From Spongospora subterranea f. sp. subterranea (Eukaryota > Endomyxa: Phytomyxea > Phytomyxea > Plasmodiophorida), in the NCBI GenBank assembly GCA_049724395.1, contig JAUGWO010000289.1, positions 57,154 to 121,153 of the forward strand: a DNA stretch of 64,000 nt, in the 5' to 3' direction. Position numbers and translations under genes: made by a program. This document shows positions 54,701 to 64,000 of the stretch, piece after piece. The notes beneath the pieces are model-generated. The model did not search any database. It was not told the origin of the DNA and saw only the letters and a list, made by a program, of their open reading frames with translations. Positions within the stretch are counted from its first letter, which is position 1. Each line of letters begins with the position of its first letter.

Positions 54701-55981
54701 TCATGAGATCTGATGCAATACAGTTATTAAGCACCTATTCGGTATTCCGACAATTCCCATTTTGTTTAGCGTCTCTGGGTCGGTTTCCACATCAATAATC
54801 GTCAGAATACCCATATCGAGTAATAAACTCCTGAGTTCAGACTCCACAGATGCTCCAATATTCTGCACCGGCTTGGCACCTTTCCAGCGCGTTAGTTTGC
54901 GACCTTTCTGTAAAGGAATTTTGCCCTGAAACACGTTGCTGACGTTCACGTCCTTCATGATATCTGATATCCAATAAAGCGGCTCAATAGCAGATGACCA
55001 ATGCGGGCCGAATTGCCGCCTCGTCAGCAATGTGTTCACAGCAAATGGACACAGAATCTCCTTTCGCATATCGCTCCAGGAGTATCCGCCATACCAGCTC
55101 CGGATTTGATCGATTAACTCATCCCCGGATATGTGCAAGCGATGATGCAACGCCGTTAACTGGTCATGGAATATGGTTCGCACGTCCTCAACCGTATATC
55201 CACATAGACTGCCGGCAATCTCCTCAAATGTAATGTCACAGCCCGTTCCGGGTAGGTCTAGATGGTTTGACGCCGTCACCATCTGGAACCTGATATCCCT
55301 TTCGCAATGGTCGATCGCCTCCAGGAAATCACGCAAAGCCATTTGATTCAACTTCATAACCTCTTCACGTTCATCATCGGCGAGCGGGCGTAAAATGTCG
55401 CCAACCGGCGTATCCACATCGTCGATCAACAGGACAACTTTTCCGCTTGGAGACCTCTTTGCGGTGCCATCAATGAGGTCGCGGATCGCTCCTTTCACCG
55501 AATACTTCCGAATTTCTTCGGAAATTCCAGCTAGTTTCGCCATTCGGCTCATAGTTTCAATCAGATTGTCGCGAAATCCGCGTCGGCGTGCGATTGCGTT
55601 CATATCGAAATGCAGGACCGAATGCTTTTCGGCAACCCAGTCCCATTTTGTGTCGCAAATCCCGAATCTCTGCCCAATTCCAAAGGTTCCGTCGAAAAGG
55701 TGCTTCTTCCCCGAGAATAATTCCTTCAGCATTGTCACCGCCATTGTTTTTCCAAATCGCGGTGGCCGGCAAAGATGGGATTTGTGGTCGGCAGCGATGA
55801 TTCGCTCCAGTTCTAGTGTTTTGTCGACGACCTTGAAGTTATGTTCGATCATGACGTTGAAGGTCGATACTGAGGCTGTGACACGTATTTCTGGCTCCTT
55901 GGACGTGCGTGCCAACGCTCTAGCTTCTCTTGACACCTCAGCCCCTGTGGTCGCTAGCCAACGCCGCCCAACAGCCATCAT
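54701..55981 (-). CDS. AAA-ATPase-like domain protein
   Basis: P-loop ATPase of the AAA-ATPase-like family (the PF09820 type, often found with a PD-(D/E)XK nuclease or in effector-like protist proteins). 426 residues in one exon. The N-terminal ~50 residues are unassigned. Then comes DKTLELERIIAADHKSHLC with the Walker A region RPPRFGKT, VLHFDMNAI, Walker B GKVVLLIDDVDTPVGD, EIAGSLCGYTVEDVRTIF and the IRSWYGGYSW box with CPFAVNTLL. Canonical members have RPRRFGKT and LIDEYDxP, so the second Arg and the Walker B Glu (here Asp) differ. It ends about residue 420 with no nuclease domain, so it is a short form. Role unknown. The ATG at 55981 is the first in frame. Confidence 0.85.
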   Translation of the reverse strand: MMAVGRRWLATTGAEVSREARALARTSKEPEIRVTASVSTFNVMIEHNFKVVDKTLELERIIAADHKSHLCRPPRFGKTMAVTMLKELFSGKKHLFDGTFGIGQRFGICDTKWDWVAEKHSVLHFDMNAIARRRGFRDNLIETMSRMAKLAGISEEIRKYSVKGAIRDLIDGTAKRSPSGKVVLLIDDVDTPVGDILRPLADDEREEVMKLNQMALRDFLEAIDHCERDIRFQMVTASNHLDLPGTGCDITFEEIAGSLCGYTVEDVRTIFHDQLTALHHRLHISGDELIDQIRSWYGGYSWSDMRKEILCPFAVNTLLTRRQFGPHWSSAIEPLYWISDIMKDVNVSNVFQGKIPLQKGRKLTRWKGAKPVQNIGASVESELRSLLLDMGILTIIDVETDPETLNKMGIVGIPNRCLITVLHQIS

Positions 55982-56279
55982 GGTATCTTGTTTTGGTTTT
56001 GTTGCGCAATAATGTGAACCAGTCGTTTGATGAATATCGATCCATTGCGTTCGTCGTCGTTTTGATTCCGAGAATAATGCTCTTTTTTTAGTTGTGATTG
56101 AGGCTTTGTCGATTCGTTTGGGTTGAATGCGCGGAGGCTCGTTAAAGGTTGCATTTTATGTAGGGTCGATGGTTGGTGACTGGATTAGCATAGCTGAACG
56201 CAAATGGAATTCATGAGAATTGGAAATACGGTTTTGATGAGGATAATGGAATTTTAGTTTAATACTAGTAGATACAAGC
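55982..56279. other. Intergenic, nothing seen
   Basis: Divergent intergenic stretch upstream of the AAA-ATPase gene; AT-rich and without recognisable signals. Confidence 0.4.
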
Positions 56280-56816
56280 GGGCAATGGTAGCCAGGCCGA
56301 TTTTTCTATAGAGGAAATTGTACGCGACGAAGGTTTGCCTGCAGGCTTCCTCAACGAACCCGCTGGTTGTCGTTCCTGCAATCCTGATTATGCGGAAATG
56401 TTGGGATTTATCTCTCCATTCTGGGACACGTGTACCGACGTGTTCACAGCAAAGATCGATCGGACTGTCCTGGCGAATCCTTTGCGGATACCGACAGGGC
56501 CGATTCTGAAGTGATTGACATTGGCGATGAGGCTAATCAGTTGGGCGGCTCCTCTCGCGCTCCCAAGCGCAGCAAAGATGAAGAAATGGTTAATCTCTTT
56601 GAACAAGGGCTGGGACAAATGTGCGATTCCATTGTCATGGTGGCCCAAGCACTCCTCCAATGCTGCCCCTAGTTCTCAATTCAACAGCGATTTTGTAATG
56701 GAGTTCCGATCTTTAATGCAGCAGCAAAGCGATTCATTCAACATCAGGCTACAATGCAGCGACAATCGCAAGAAGCGTTCATGGAAATTTTGGGCAACCT
56801 CGCCAAGAAATTTGAA
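56280..56816 (+). other. Coding-like fragments, unrecognised
   Basis: Three plus-strand frames follow one another: FSIEEIVRDEGLPAGFLNEP (56310-56510), SEVIDIGDEANQLGGSSRAP with SKDEEMVNLFEQGLGQMCDS (56490-56670), and QRQSQEAFMEILGNLAKKFE ending at 56816. They read like consecutive exons or a frameshifted gene with a Gln-rich helical end. I could not place introns. A gene fragment or the start of a transposon cannot be separated. Confidence 0.4.
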
Positions 56817-57132
56817 TAAATTCACACATCTTTCAAAACCGGGAATAGTTGGCGAACTGATCTCTCTTGCGCATCCCTTCTTGGCGGCTTGCTTCGCTCT
56901 CCAGGTAATCCAGATCAAAGCATCCTGCTTCTGACGAAGACTTCATCGTCTTCGACACGACAATTTACATTGCAAATAACAATCCAATTTCGACTTCGGC
57001 TTTCATCGACAAGTCGCTACCTCTGTCTTTGCCGATCGAGCCACAATGCTAAGACTCGGCATTCCTCTCGACCATTGGTGTGGCTGAGCCACTGAGCACC
57101 TTCTTGGTATTTGGAAGAGTACGATATATGTA

Positions 57133-57576
57133 TTGCACCACCTGAATGGAAAACCATCAACACCGATGGGACATAGTAGACTGAATCATTATGGGACGTT
57201 ATTTCCAATTGATGAAGACACTCTGATCGATAGTAACAGTACAACAACACATGACCAATGTGAGAAATACGTTGAAAATTACATTGGGAAACAACAATAT
57301 CGGACAGTAAATGAACCGAAACAGGTTTCATTAAAAATAACTGACAACGAATCATTGACCAACACAACTGAAACACCAATTACATCATTAAGGAAAAACG
57401 AATTACAACAAAAACTGGAAAAGCTTAGCATTGTCACAAGCGTCACCACCACCAGACGTCCACAACATCTGATAACTAGAGAGAATGAATCAATTCAACT
57501 TTTAGATCAATACCATTTGCTGACTAATAGCAAAGTCAACATTTCCAGTAACATTGGAAAAAAAGACAATGAATAA
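57133..57576 (+). pseudogene. LINE ORF1-like frame
   Basis: 147 codons, polar and rich in Thr, Asn and Glu, with no zinc knuckle visible. Assigned by position and base composition only; the link to the LINE is an inference. Confidence 0.5.
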
Positions 57577-57669
57577 ACGGACAAAGAAGAAACGCTACAA
57601 AAACTTGAAAAGATAAGGACCGCCAAAGAATGGTCTAACAACAATGCCTCCACCAAGCAAAAAAGACAA

Positions 57670-60352
57670 ATGAAAATAACGCAATGTTTTGCGAGGCTTA
57701 ATGTTGAAGCGAAACAAGTAAAAAATGATAGACATCTGATTATAGCACAATGGAACGCATGTTCATTAAGCGAGGAGAAGGCAACCGAACTGGCATACTT
57801 TGCGAATCAACACCTATTAGATGTAATCTGTGTTTCAGAGCTGAAACATCGCCGTAATATCCACTGATTTCCACACTACGAATGTGATGATCGATATCAC
57901 AATCAAGAATATTTTGGCGAGAACAAGTCAAAATAGAAAAACTACATCCACCGGCAATTCAATGTTTTGGACAATTCGCCATTACAACACAAATTGTTAA
58001 ATTATACGACGTAGTGATACTGATACACACATATATCCCACCTGATATAAACAGACAAACTAGAAGAGCATATTGGAAGCAGGTCGAAATCTTCGCAGAG
58101 ACAAAAACCGAGGTCAATTCTCATTACAAGAGACCTAAATACCAGAGATAAGAGATTTGGCTCAAATCATGCAGAAAACCACACATACCTAGACGGAATA
58201 TTAGAGGAGTTTAAAATTATTAACAATCCTGAAATACCAACCAGAGAGAACAACACATTAGATGTCACACTGGCGAATAGGAAAATGGCAAAACAGATTG
58301 TGAACTTCAAAGTCCACACAGTATTGAGCAGCGATCATCTGCCTACGACAATCGAAACCAGCATTAGAGGATAGACGAAAAACAAATTACCGATTGATAG
58401 AAAAAGAGTTAAAAAACCTGACAACAGATCAACAGCAAAGGCACAGGAGACAGCGATAAAAACCAATCAGATCATGCTATGGGACTGTCCAGATTCACTG
58501 CAATGCTACAACAGAGCATTAAACATCGATACGTTAGAGTGACCAGGTGCAGGTTCTGGAACAAACACCTGAAGGCGGCACTCAAACTAAGAAACAAATT
58601 CAGACGCAAATTGCTCACAGCGATAAGCTCAAAAACAACCGAAACACAAATTACAAAGAGAAAAAGAAGCACTAAACAAAGCGGCGATCGAATTAAGGAA
58701 ACAATATGTCAAAGCCAAAAACAAACATTTAACAAAAATGGTCAAAACAGCATGTGAGGGTAAGACAGGAGCACAACTCTGGAGCCTGATAAAACAGATC
58801 AGCCCACAAACAAACAAACGAAGAAAGAAATACGAAACATTTACCAATGAAGCGAAAGAAGAAGTGGAGAACATCGCCTCGAGCTTTGAAGAAATTTATA
58901 GCTCACCAGATCTCGAACTGACTGAAATAGAAAAATCAGAGCACGAGCTACTACTGGCAGAATTATTGAAAGAACGACTGGAAAAACCAACAACAAATAT
59001 TACTATGAGAGAGCTGGAAAGAGCAGTTAAAAAAGCCAACAGCAAATCTGCTGGAGGAATAGACGGAATCCCCAACAGTCTGATTAAACATATGTGCACA
59101 AATCACATAATCAAGGACACATTCCTGAAAGCAATCAATTCCGACATCATCGACATTGGGTGCTTTCCACAGGAAATGAAGATCGCCAAAATACGGCCAA
59201 TACCGAAAGCGAAACCAGGAGAGTATCGACCGATATCATTATTGCAAAACATAGCAAAGATTGTGGAAGGAATAATTGAACATAGAATAAGACAATTAGC
59301 GAGCGAGCACATACCCGAACACCAATCTGGATGTCGGCCAGCACACAGCACAGCCCATGCATTGTGAAGACTGCTACATAATGCAGGATTAGCGGCGGCA
59401 AAAGATCAACAATTCGCCATGATTGTATACGACTTCATGAAGGCATTCGATAGAGTGCAACGAACACTGCTAATTCAGAAAATGAGGAGAATGGGGATAG
59501 ATCCATATCTGATATTGCTGATTAATGACTGGCTAACAAACAGAATATTTGAGGTGAATTATAGAAACACCTCTTCTAAATTACATAGACAGGAGAATGG
59601 CATTCCACAGGGATCCAGTATAAGTGTGTTGCTGTGGATAATCTACATATATGACGTCCCTATAGAGACAAATAACAGTAATGTGTATGTGGATGACACA
59701 ACACAATGGGCTATTGGAGACACAAAACAAGAAGTACTCACAAAATTGAGAAGTGATAGCATCGTTCAAACTACAGCAATGGTGTAAAGACAACAGGATC
59801 AAAATCCAATGGCTCAAAACAAACATTCTATTCAATGAATACTCACCCGCAGACAAATTAACTATAAATGGACAAACGATCCAGACAACAAAAACCGTGC
59901 AATATCTCGGAGCAACGCTAAACGCCAATAACGAAAATAACCACTCAACTTTCACAATTCAAATGACAGAAGTGGCCAACGATATCAGGAAAAGATGTAA
60001 ACTGGTACGAGAAATGAGAAAATACCGGATACCATACAGAACATATCAACAGATATGTAGAGGATTTATAGGAGGGAAACTGAACTATTACCTACCCTGG
60101 TTGGCAGGTGAAATCAACAAGAACATGAGTAGGACATTGCGACCCATTGAGACAGCATATAAGGACTATATGAGAACATATACAGGGTGTTTCAAATCAA
60201 CACCAATCCCTATATTACATGCAATATCAGGATTCCCATTACTGAGAGATGAAATCATCACAGAAAAAACAATGACAGTACTCGCTGCTCAGGCAAATGG
60301 GACATTACTTGGCAGAGAATACACAGAATGGACTGGAGAAGGAGATGGATAG
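57670..60352 (+). pseudogene. LINE ORF2: endonuclease and reverse transcriptase
   Basis: The endonuclease begins LIIAQWNACSLSEEKATEL followed by DVICVSE, the AP-endonuclease N-terminal blocks. Its remainder (57870-58700) is broken. RT blocks: SKSAGGIDGIPNSLIKH, AKIRPIPKAKPGEYRPISLL, VYDFMKAFDRVQRTLLIQ, GIPQGSSISVLLWI, VYVDDTTQWA (Tyr-Val-Asp-Asp) and KTVQYLGATLNANN. The frame stops at 59365 and shifts near 59770. The stop of the last frame is TAG at 60350. Confidence 0.9.
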
Positions 60353-60739
60353 ACCACTTCGAGGATCGTGGCTCACCAAAAACAAACGACACCATCTTTT
60401 TTATCATGATAAAAAACCCCGATTTTCAATTTTTAACCAAAAAAACAAAATCATTTGACGCTCTCAGAGCATTTAACGCTTTCGGTTGCCTTTGTTGACA
60501 TCTCTCTTTTTTAAAGGCGAATTCAAATTTTGCCAGTGCCCACGCAGTATTTCACTCCAAGTTTGGATATGGTTATCTGGAGGGATTTCGGCGCGTTATC
60601 GGGAAGGCGGTGAGTCCACACCGGCGACGACCGTTCGCCTTCGTGGCGTCATAGTTGTTGGTGCTGCGTTGGCCTGGTCGAAATGGCGCGCCAGAGCTGA
60701 ATCCTCGTTGTACCTTTAGTTATTGAAATGGGTTCGTCG
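60350..60739 (+). repeat. Dispersed repeat, copy 1 (LINE 3' region)
   Basis: Begins TAGACCACTTCGAGGATCGT exactly at the LINE stop codon, contains ACCATCTTTTTTATCATGAT, and ends beyond GTTATTGAAATGGGTTCGTC. The other copies are at 61646-61993 and 62041-64000 (interrupted). It is probably the LINE 3' untranslated region. Confidence 0.9.
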
Positions 60740-61645
60740 ACGTATTAATATCATTAATCCTGTTCAGCTTTTGATTGTGTTCGCCAGTTTCCCCAACTTT
60801 TCTCTCATCCAGTGTGGCTTAGTAAGTACTTTGACGAACTGACTTTCTCATTTGGTCTACTTTTTATAATCGTTGAAAAGCCCTGAAAAAGTCGGAAGAA
60901 TTATTTTTGTCAATCGTCAATCAGACAATTACTCTTGCTCGAGCGTGCGTTTGAACGATTTCAAATCGCGATTTTTGGGAAACGGTCAAGTAACAGGTAT
61001 AGCGAAAACACAGCCGGGAATTTTGTATGACGGAGTATATCCCAATGAGCCCATTAACCTCTCCCGTCAGTCATTTGAATATTGACTGCTGTGGTTTATC
61101 ATGTTTCATTAATGGTGTCATCAGGCACTATCATCAAATGGATCGCTCTATTCCTCTTCTATCGAATCTCCATCGTCGCGAATACTATCATCAAGTGGAC
61201 TGCCCTTCTCTTCGCATTTGAATGTCCAGTTCTCGATTATTTATCAATGGCGCCCTCTATTCTTCTGTTTTCATCTCGATTGTTCTGTGTTGATTGCTAT
61301 TATCATCACTAATTGCATCGCCCGATTCTTTTCTATTCATTGTCGATTTTCGCCATTATCATCATCACGTATTTACTGCGTTTTGATTGATAAACTAGTG
61401 GCGATCACTGCATTTGCTGCTCCTTTAAACAGGTTTCAGGCTGCTTGTGCCGATTCTTCAGCCGAACTGGTTTAGTGACCGTGCTCGTGTTAATAGATGA
61501 TATTGGGATAGCAGTGCAATTGTGGATCATGATAGGATCTCACATGTGGCGATATACACAATATTATCAGGACCATTTCCAGATTTCGTTGACCATCACT
61601 AATCCACATGAGACTAAACCATCACTACTCCATCTGGCATCCTAT
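60740..61645. other. No recognised gene
   Basis: AT-rich with overlapping short frames (61027-61475) that look like pyrimidine-rich non-coding sequence. Nothing supported. Confidence 0.35.
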
Positions 61646-61993
61646 AGACCGCTTCGAGGATCGTGGCTCACCAAAAACAAACGATACCATCTTTTTTATC
61701 ATGATAAAAAACCCCGATTTTTGATTTTTGACCAAAAACAAAATCATTTTGACGCTCTCAGAGCGTTTAACTCTTTCTGTAGCGTTTGTTGACATCTCTG
61801 TTTTTGAAGGCGAATTCAAATTTTGCCAGTGCCCACGCAGTATTTCACCTGGTCGTGCAAGTTTGGATATGGTTATCTGGAAGGATTTCGGCGCGATATC
61901 GGGAAGGCGGTGAGTGCATACCTGCGCCGACCGTGCGCCTTCGTGGCGTCATAGTTGTTGGTGCTGCGTTGGCCTGGTCGAAATGGCGCGCCT
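61646..61993 (+). repeat. Dispersed repeat, copy 2
   Basis: Same start (TAGACCGCTTCGAGGATCGT) as copy 1. It diverges at its 3' end just after GAAATGGCGCGCC, about 50 bases short of copies 1 and 3. It carries the uninterrupted site CTGTTTTTGAAGGCGAATTC into which copy 3's transposon inserted. Confidence 0.92.
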
Positions 61994-62205
61994 GAAACGC
62001 GTTCGGGTTACAAACGCTATTCGTACGACGTAATATGATGGTAGACCACTTCGAGGATCGTGGCTCACCAAAAACAAACGACACCATCTTTTTTATCATG
62101 ATAAAAAACCCCGATTTTCATTTTTTGACCAAAAACAAAATCATTTTGACGCTCTCAGAGCGTTTAACGCTTTCGGTTGCGTTTGTTGACATCTCTGTTT
62201 TTAAA

Positions 62206-62425
62206 GGGCGGCTATAATTCACTGGCCGCACTAACTGGCCGCAGTTTCTTGGCCAGTTAGTGTGGCCAGTGTTTTCTGTAGGCCGCTGGTAGGGTGTGAA
62301 TTAACCGGCCGCATTCACTGGCCTGATTGATCAAAACAGGCCAGCGATTGCGGCCAGTTAATTCACATTCTAACTAGGGTGTGACAGAATTCACTGGCCG
62401 CACTAGCTGGCCAAAACCTGCAAAA
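62206..62425. repeat. Left terminal inverted repeat
   Basis: Begins GGGCGGCTATAATTCACTGG and ends near CTGGCCAAAACCTGCAAAA. It contains several direct and inverted copies of GGCCAGT/ACTGGCC. Paired with 63534-63757. Confidence 0.92.
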
Positions 62426-62714
62426 TTGTTTAGAAACGGGCCAAAAATTTGAAATTTCAAAGTCATAGTGTGTCTTTCTACAGAGCTGATTCAGTTTCTC
62501 ACATAATGCAGCGACGAACACCGTTAATTCACACAACAGGCCGGCCACATCTCAATGCTGCTGCTATGTGGAAGGCAGCTTCGAAAGCTGTCGTCTTTCC
62601 CATTACGTTTTCTCAAAGGGAAAACTATCACAACTTCTTCATTTTTTTCTTGAAATTGTTCAAGCGGGGCACATGCTATCAAGCGGCTGTCAGAAATGCA
62701 TTCTTCTCATTGTA

Positions 62715-63423
62715 TTAAATCTTAACATAGAACACATAATAAGAGAGACCACGGCTTTCGAATTTGCCTTCCACATAACAGGCTCTGCCGTCGTTCTCCA
62801 GGTCGTTGTAATAATACCGACCAGGAATTTTGACGGTTTCTTGACGCAAGATGTGTGCATAAAAATATGAACATGTGTCCAATTTGGATGAGATGCGAGC
62901 AAAAAGACACCAGTGGAACCCGTTGGCAGTAACTGGTTCATTACACATCAAGCTGTCAGATGCACACTCTACTGGCAGCTCGATCAACATGATATTCTCT
63001 GGCATTGATACAATCTCGCCAACATCTTTCGTAAGAACCTGGGAACCAAATGAATACACAACAACGGAACATGCTTTCAGCCTCTACCATATCATAGGCT
63101 GGGTCCGAGCAAAGTCGGTTGGTCATTTCCAATCGCTGTTGGAACAGCGGATAAGGCGAACAAACTTTGTAATGCAGAGTTATGGCAACATTGTTAGTTT
63201 TGGGATGAAGTAATTTCTTAGATTTTGTGCAGCGAAACTGCCAATGGCATCGCTGCATCAAATTCGCTTTTTCCGACATCCGTTCGAACCTGTAACTGCA
63301 TTCACCGCTGATAGCCAGTGGAACGCCATCTTTGTCCAGCTGGTGTTCACTACTGTTAACAGGTGAATATGCGAAGTCCTGTTCTTCGAAATCACACGCT
63401 TGCCAATCCATTCGCTTCACCAT
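62715..63423 (-). CDS. Passenger gene of the transposon, possible ubiquitin-specific-protease-like C-terminal half
   Basis: Exon 1 63423-63088 and exon 2 63038-62715 join in phase 0 across a 49-nt intron (donor GTAGAG, acceptor TTCCCAG), giving 219 residues with no stops. Exon 1 is Cys-rich (SGECSYRFERMSEKANLMQR, HYKVCSPYPLFQQR). Exon 2 has PENIMLIELPVE, GFHWCLFARIS, PGRYYYNDLENDGRACYV and SYYVFYVK. The order of a His-containing strand, a Y-Y-x-D-type strand and a final Y-V-F-Y strand resembles the C-terminal half of C19 ubiquitin proteases, but the catalytic Cys box is not visible. The family call is a guess. It is the only gene in the element and the intact splice and frame suggest recent function or recent capture from the host. 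Confidence 0.55.
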
Positions 63424-63533
63424 GACGAGAACTGAAATGCGGACATCACGAGATATTCCCTTCGCCAGATTTTAGTTCGCGCAAAATGTGATATTCCACG
63501 TGACGCAGTTTCTAGCCAGTATGTGCGGCCAGC

Positions 63534-63757
63534 TTTTGCAGGTTTTGGCCAGCTAGTGCGGCCAGTGAATTCTGTTACACCCTAGTTAGGGTGTGAATTA
63601 ACTGGCTCACCGCAATCGCTGGCCACTCTCTGATCAATCAGGCCAGTGAATGCGGCCGGTTAATTCACACCCTACCAGCGGCCTACAGAAAACACTGGAC
63701 GCTAACTGGCCGCAGTTTCGTTTTGACCAGTTAGTGCGGCCAGTGTTTTCTGTAGGG
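63534..63757. repeat. Right terminal inverted repeat
   Basis: Inverse of the left terminus, from TTTTGCAGGTTTTGGCCAGC to TTTTCTGTAGGG. A few substitutions and small indels separate the two. Confidence 0.92.
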
Positions 63758-64000
63758 CTGTTTTTAAATGCGAATCCAAATTTTGCCAGTGCCCACGCAG
63801 TATTTCACCTGGCCGTCCAAGTTTGGATATGGTTATCTGGAAGGATTTCTGCGCGTTATCGGGAAGGCGGTGAGTCCATACCGGCGACGACCGTTCGCCT
63901 TCGTGGCGTCATAGTTGTTGGTGCTGCGTTGGCCTAATCGAAATGGCGCGCCGGTGCTGAATCCTCGTTGTACCTTTAGTTATTGAAATGGGTTCGTCGA

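Larger units (their letters stand above)
57133..60352 (+). mobile_element. Non-LTR retrotransposon (LINE), broken
   Basis: AT-rich, A-biased coding sequence unlike its neighbours. ORF1-like frame 57133-57576, endonuclease start 57670-57867, RT 58738-59367 and 59419-59787, thumb/C-terminus 59753-60352. Multiple stops and frameshifts lie in between, and the 5' end is not defined. The 3' part leads straight into the repeat that starts at 60350. Confidence 0.92.
62206..63757. mobile_element. DNA transposon with ~220-bp terminal inverted repeats, 1552 bp, Mutator-like
   Basis: The terminal inverted repeats are 62206-62425 and 63534-63757, rich in the word ACTGGCCGCACT and its inverse. They are near-perfect over blocks such as AGGGTGTGAATTAACCGGCC. 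The target duplication CTGTTTTTAAA lies at 62195-62205 and 63758-63768. Copies 1 and 2 of the host repeat show the unoccupied site. Long inverted repeats with a 9-11-bp duplication fit Mutator-like elements. No transposase is encoded: the interior carries one spliced gene, so this is a non-autonomous, gene-carrying element. Confidence 0.9.
62041..64000 (+). repeat. Dispersed repeat, copy 3, split by a DNA transposon
   Basis: The 5' part is 62041-62205 and the 3' part resumes at 63758 and runs past the window edge. The two halves align end to end with copies 1 and 2 once the element 62206-63757 and one 11-bp duplicate are removed. Confidence 0.93.

Noticed and set aside
55395-56012. 205-codon plus-strand open frame
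   Set aside because: Antisense to the AAA-ATPase-like gene; a shadow.
60486-60719. 77-codon frame within the dispersed repeat
   Set aside because: Present in three repeat copies but with different frame breaks, and not similar to any protein; probably untranslated LINE tail.

Overview
This is eukaryotic DNA. Genes carry spliceosomal introns with GT...AG borders, most of them about 41-70 nt and clustering near 54 nt. Protein families are typical of a free-living or parasitic protist: a Qa-SNARE, a motorless MyTH4-FERM protein, an alpha-kinase, an alpha carbonic anhydrase, a tyrosinase relative, EF-hand proteins and a crinkler-like kinase. The mix of gene-dense islands with decayed transposons would suit a repeat-rich microbial eukaryote (for example a plasmodiophorid-, oomycete- or other protist-type genome). 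I cannot fix the lineage from sequence alone. Many gene models below were assembled by eye across short introns, because open frames are cut every 150-250 bases.

Layout. 0.3-1.1 kb: an inverted repeat. 2.6-3.6 kb (-): a complete five-exon zeta-class glutathione transferase / maleylacetoacetate isomerase. 4.6-7.0 kb (-): a decayed Ty1/copia element with an internal palindrome. 7.2-9.5 kb (-): a multi-exon gene for a predicted secreted protein ending in three copies of an unrecognised Cys/Trp-Gly module; a degenerate paralogue of its 5' half lies at 21.7-22.9 kb. 9.6-10.9 kb (-): a mariner-like transposase remnant. 13.3-14.3 kb (+): secreted alpha carbonic anhydrase. 16.5-17.1 kb: inverted reverse-transcriptase fragments. 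17.6-18.6 kb (-): a small secreted Cys-rich, membrane-anchored protein. 20.2-20.8 kb (-): alpha-kinase, with an inverted duplication just downstream. 23.7-25.5 kb: a 44-bp satellite of about 42 units. 25.9-26.7 kb (-): DIRS-like reverse transcriptase.

28.6-30.5 kb (+): a tyrosinase-family protein whose CuB histidines are missing. 34.2-40.0 kb: the best gene cluster: Qa-SNARE (-), MyTH4-FERM protein (+), EF-hand protein (-), which suggests membrane traffic, cytoskeleton and calcium functions, though nothing shows that they are co-regulated. 41.7-43.2 kb: a large inverted gene duplication, then a DDE transposase fragment and a kinase-like gene (43.9-45.8 kb). 46.3-47.1 kb (-): a Ty3/gypsy fragment next to a chromodomain LTR retrotransposon with both LTRs and a 5-bp target duplication (47,188-52,523). 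53.7-54.4 kb (+): a putative tail-anchored protein. 54.7-56.0 kb (-): a compact AAA-ATPase-like protein. 57.1-60.35 kb (+): a LINE. 60.35-64.0 kb: three copies of a repeat that begins at the LINE stop codon, the third split by a 1.55-kb DNA transposon with ~220-bp inverted termini, an 11-bp target duplication and an intron-containing passenger gene.

The most striking themes are repeated inverted duplications of coding DNA (five independent cases plus the long-TIR element), the tandem Cys/WG module, the tyrosinase relative with no CuB ligands, and the nested transposon carrying a spliced gene.
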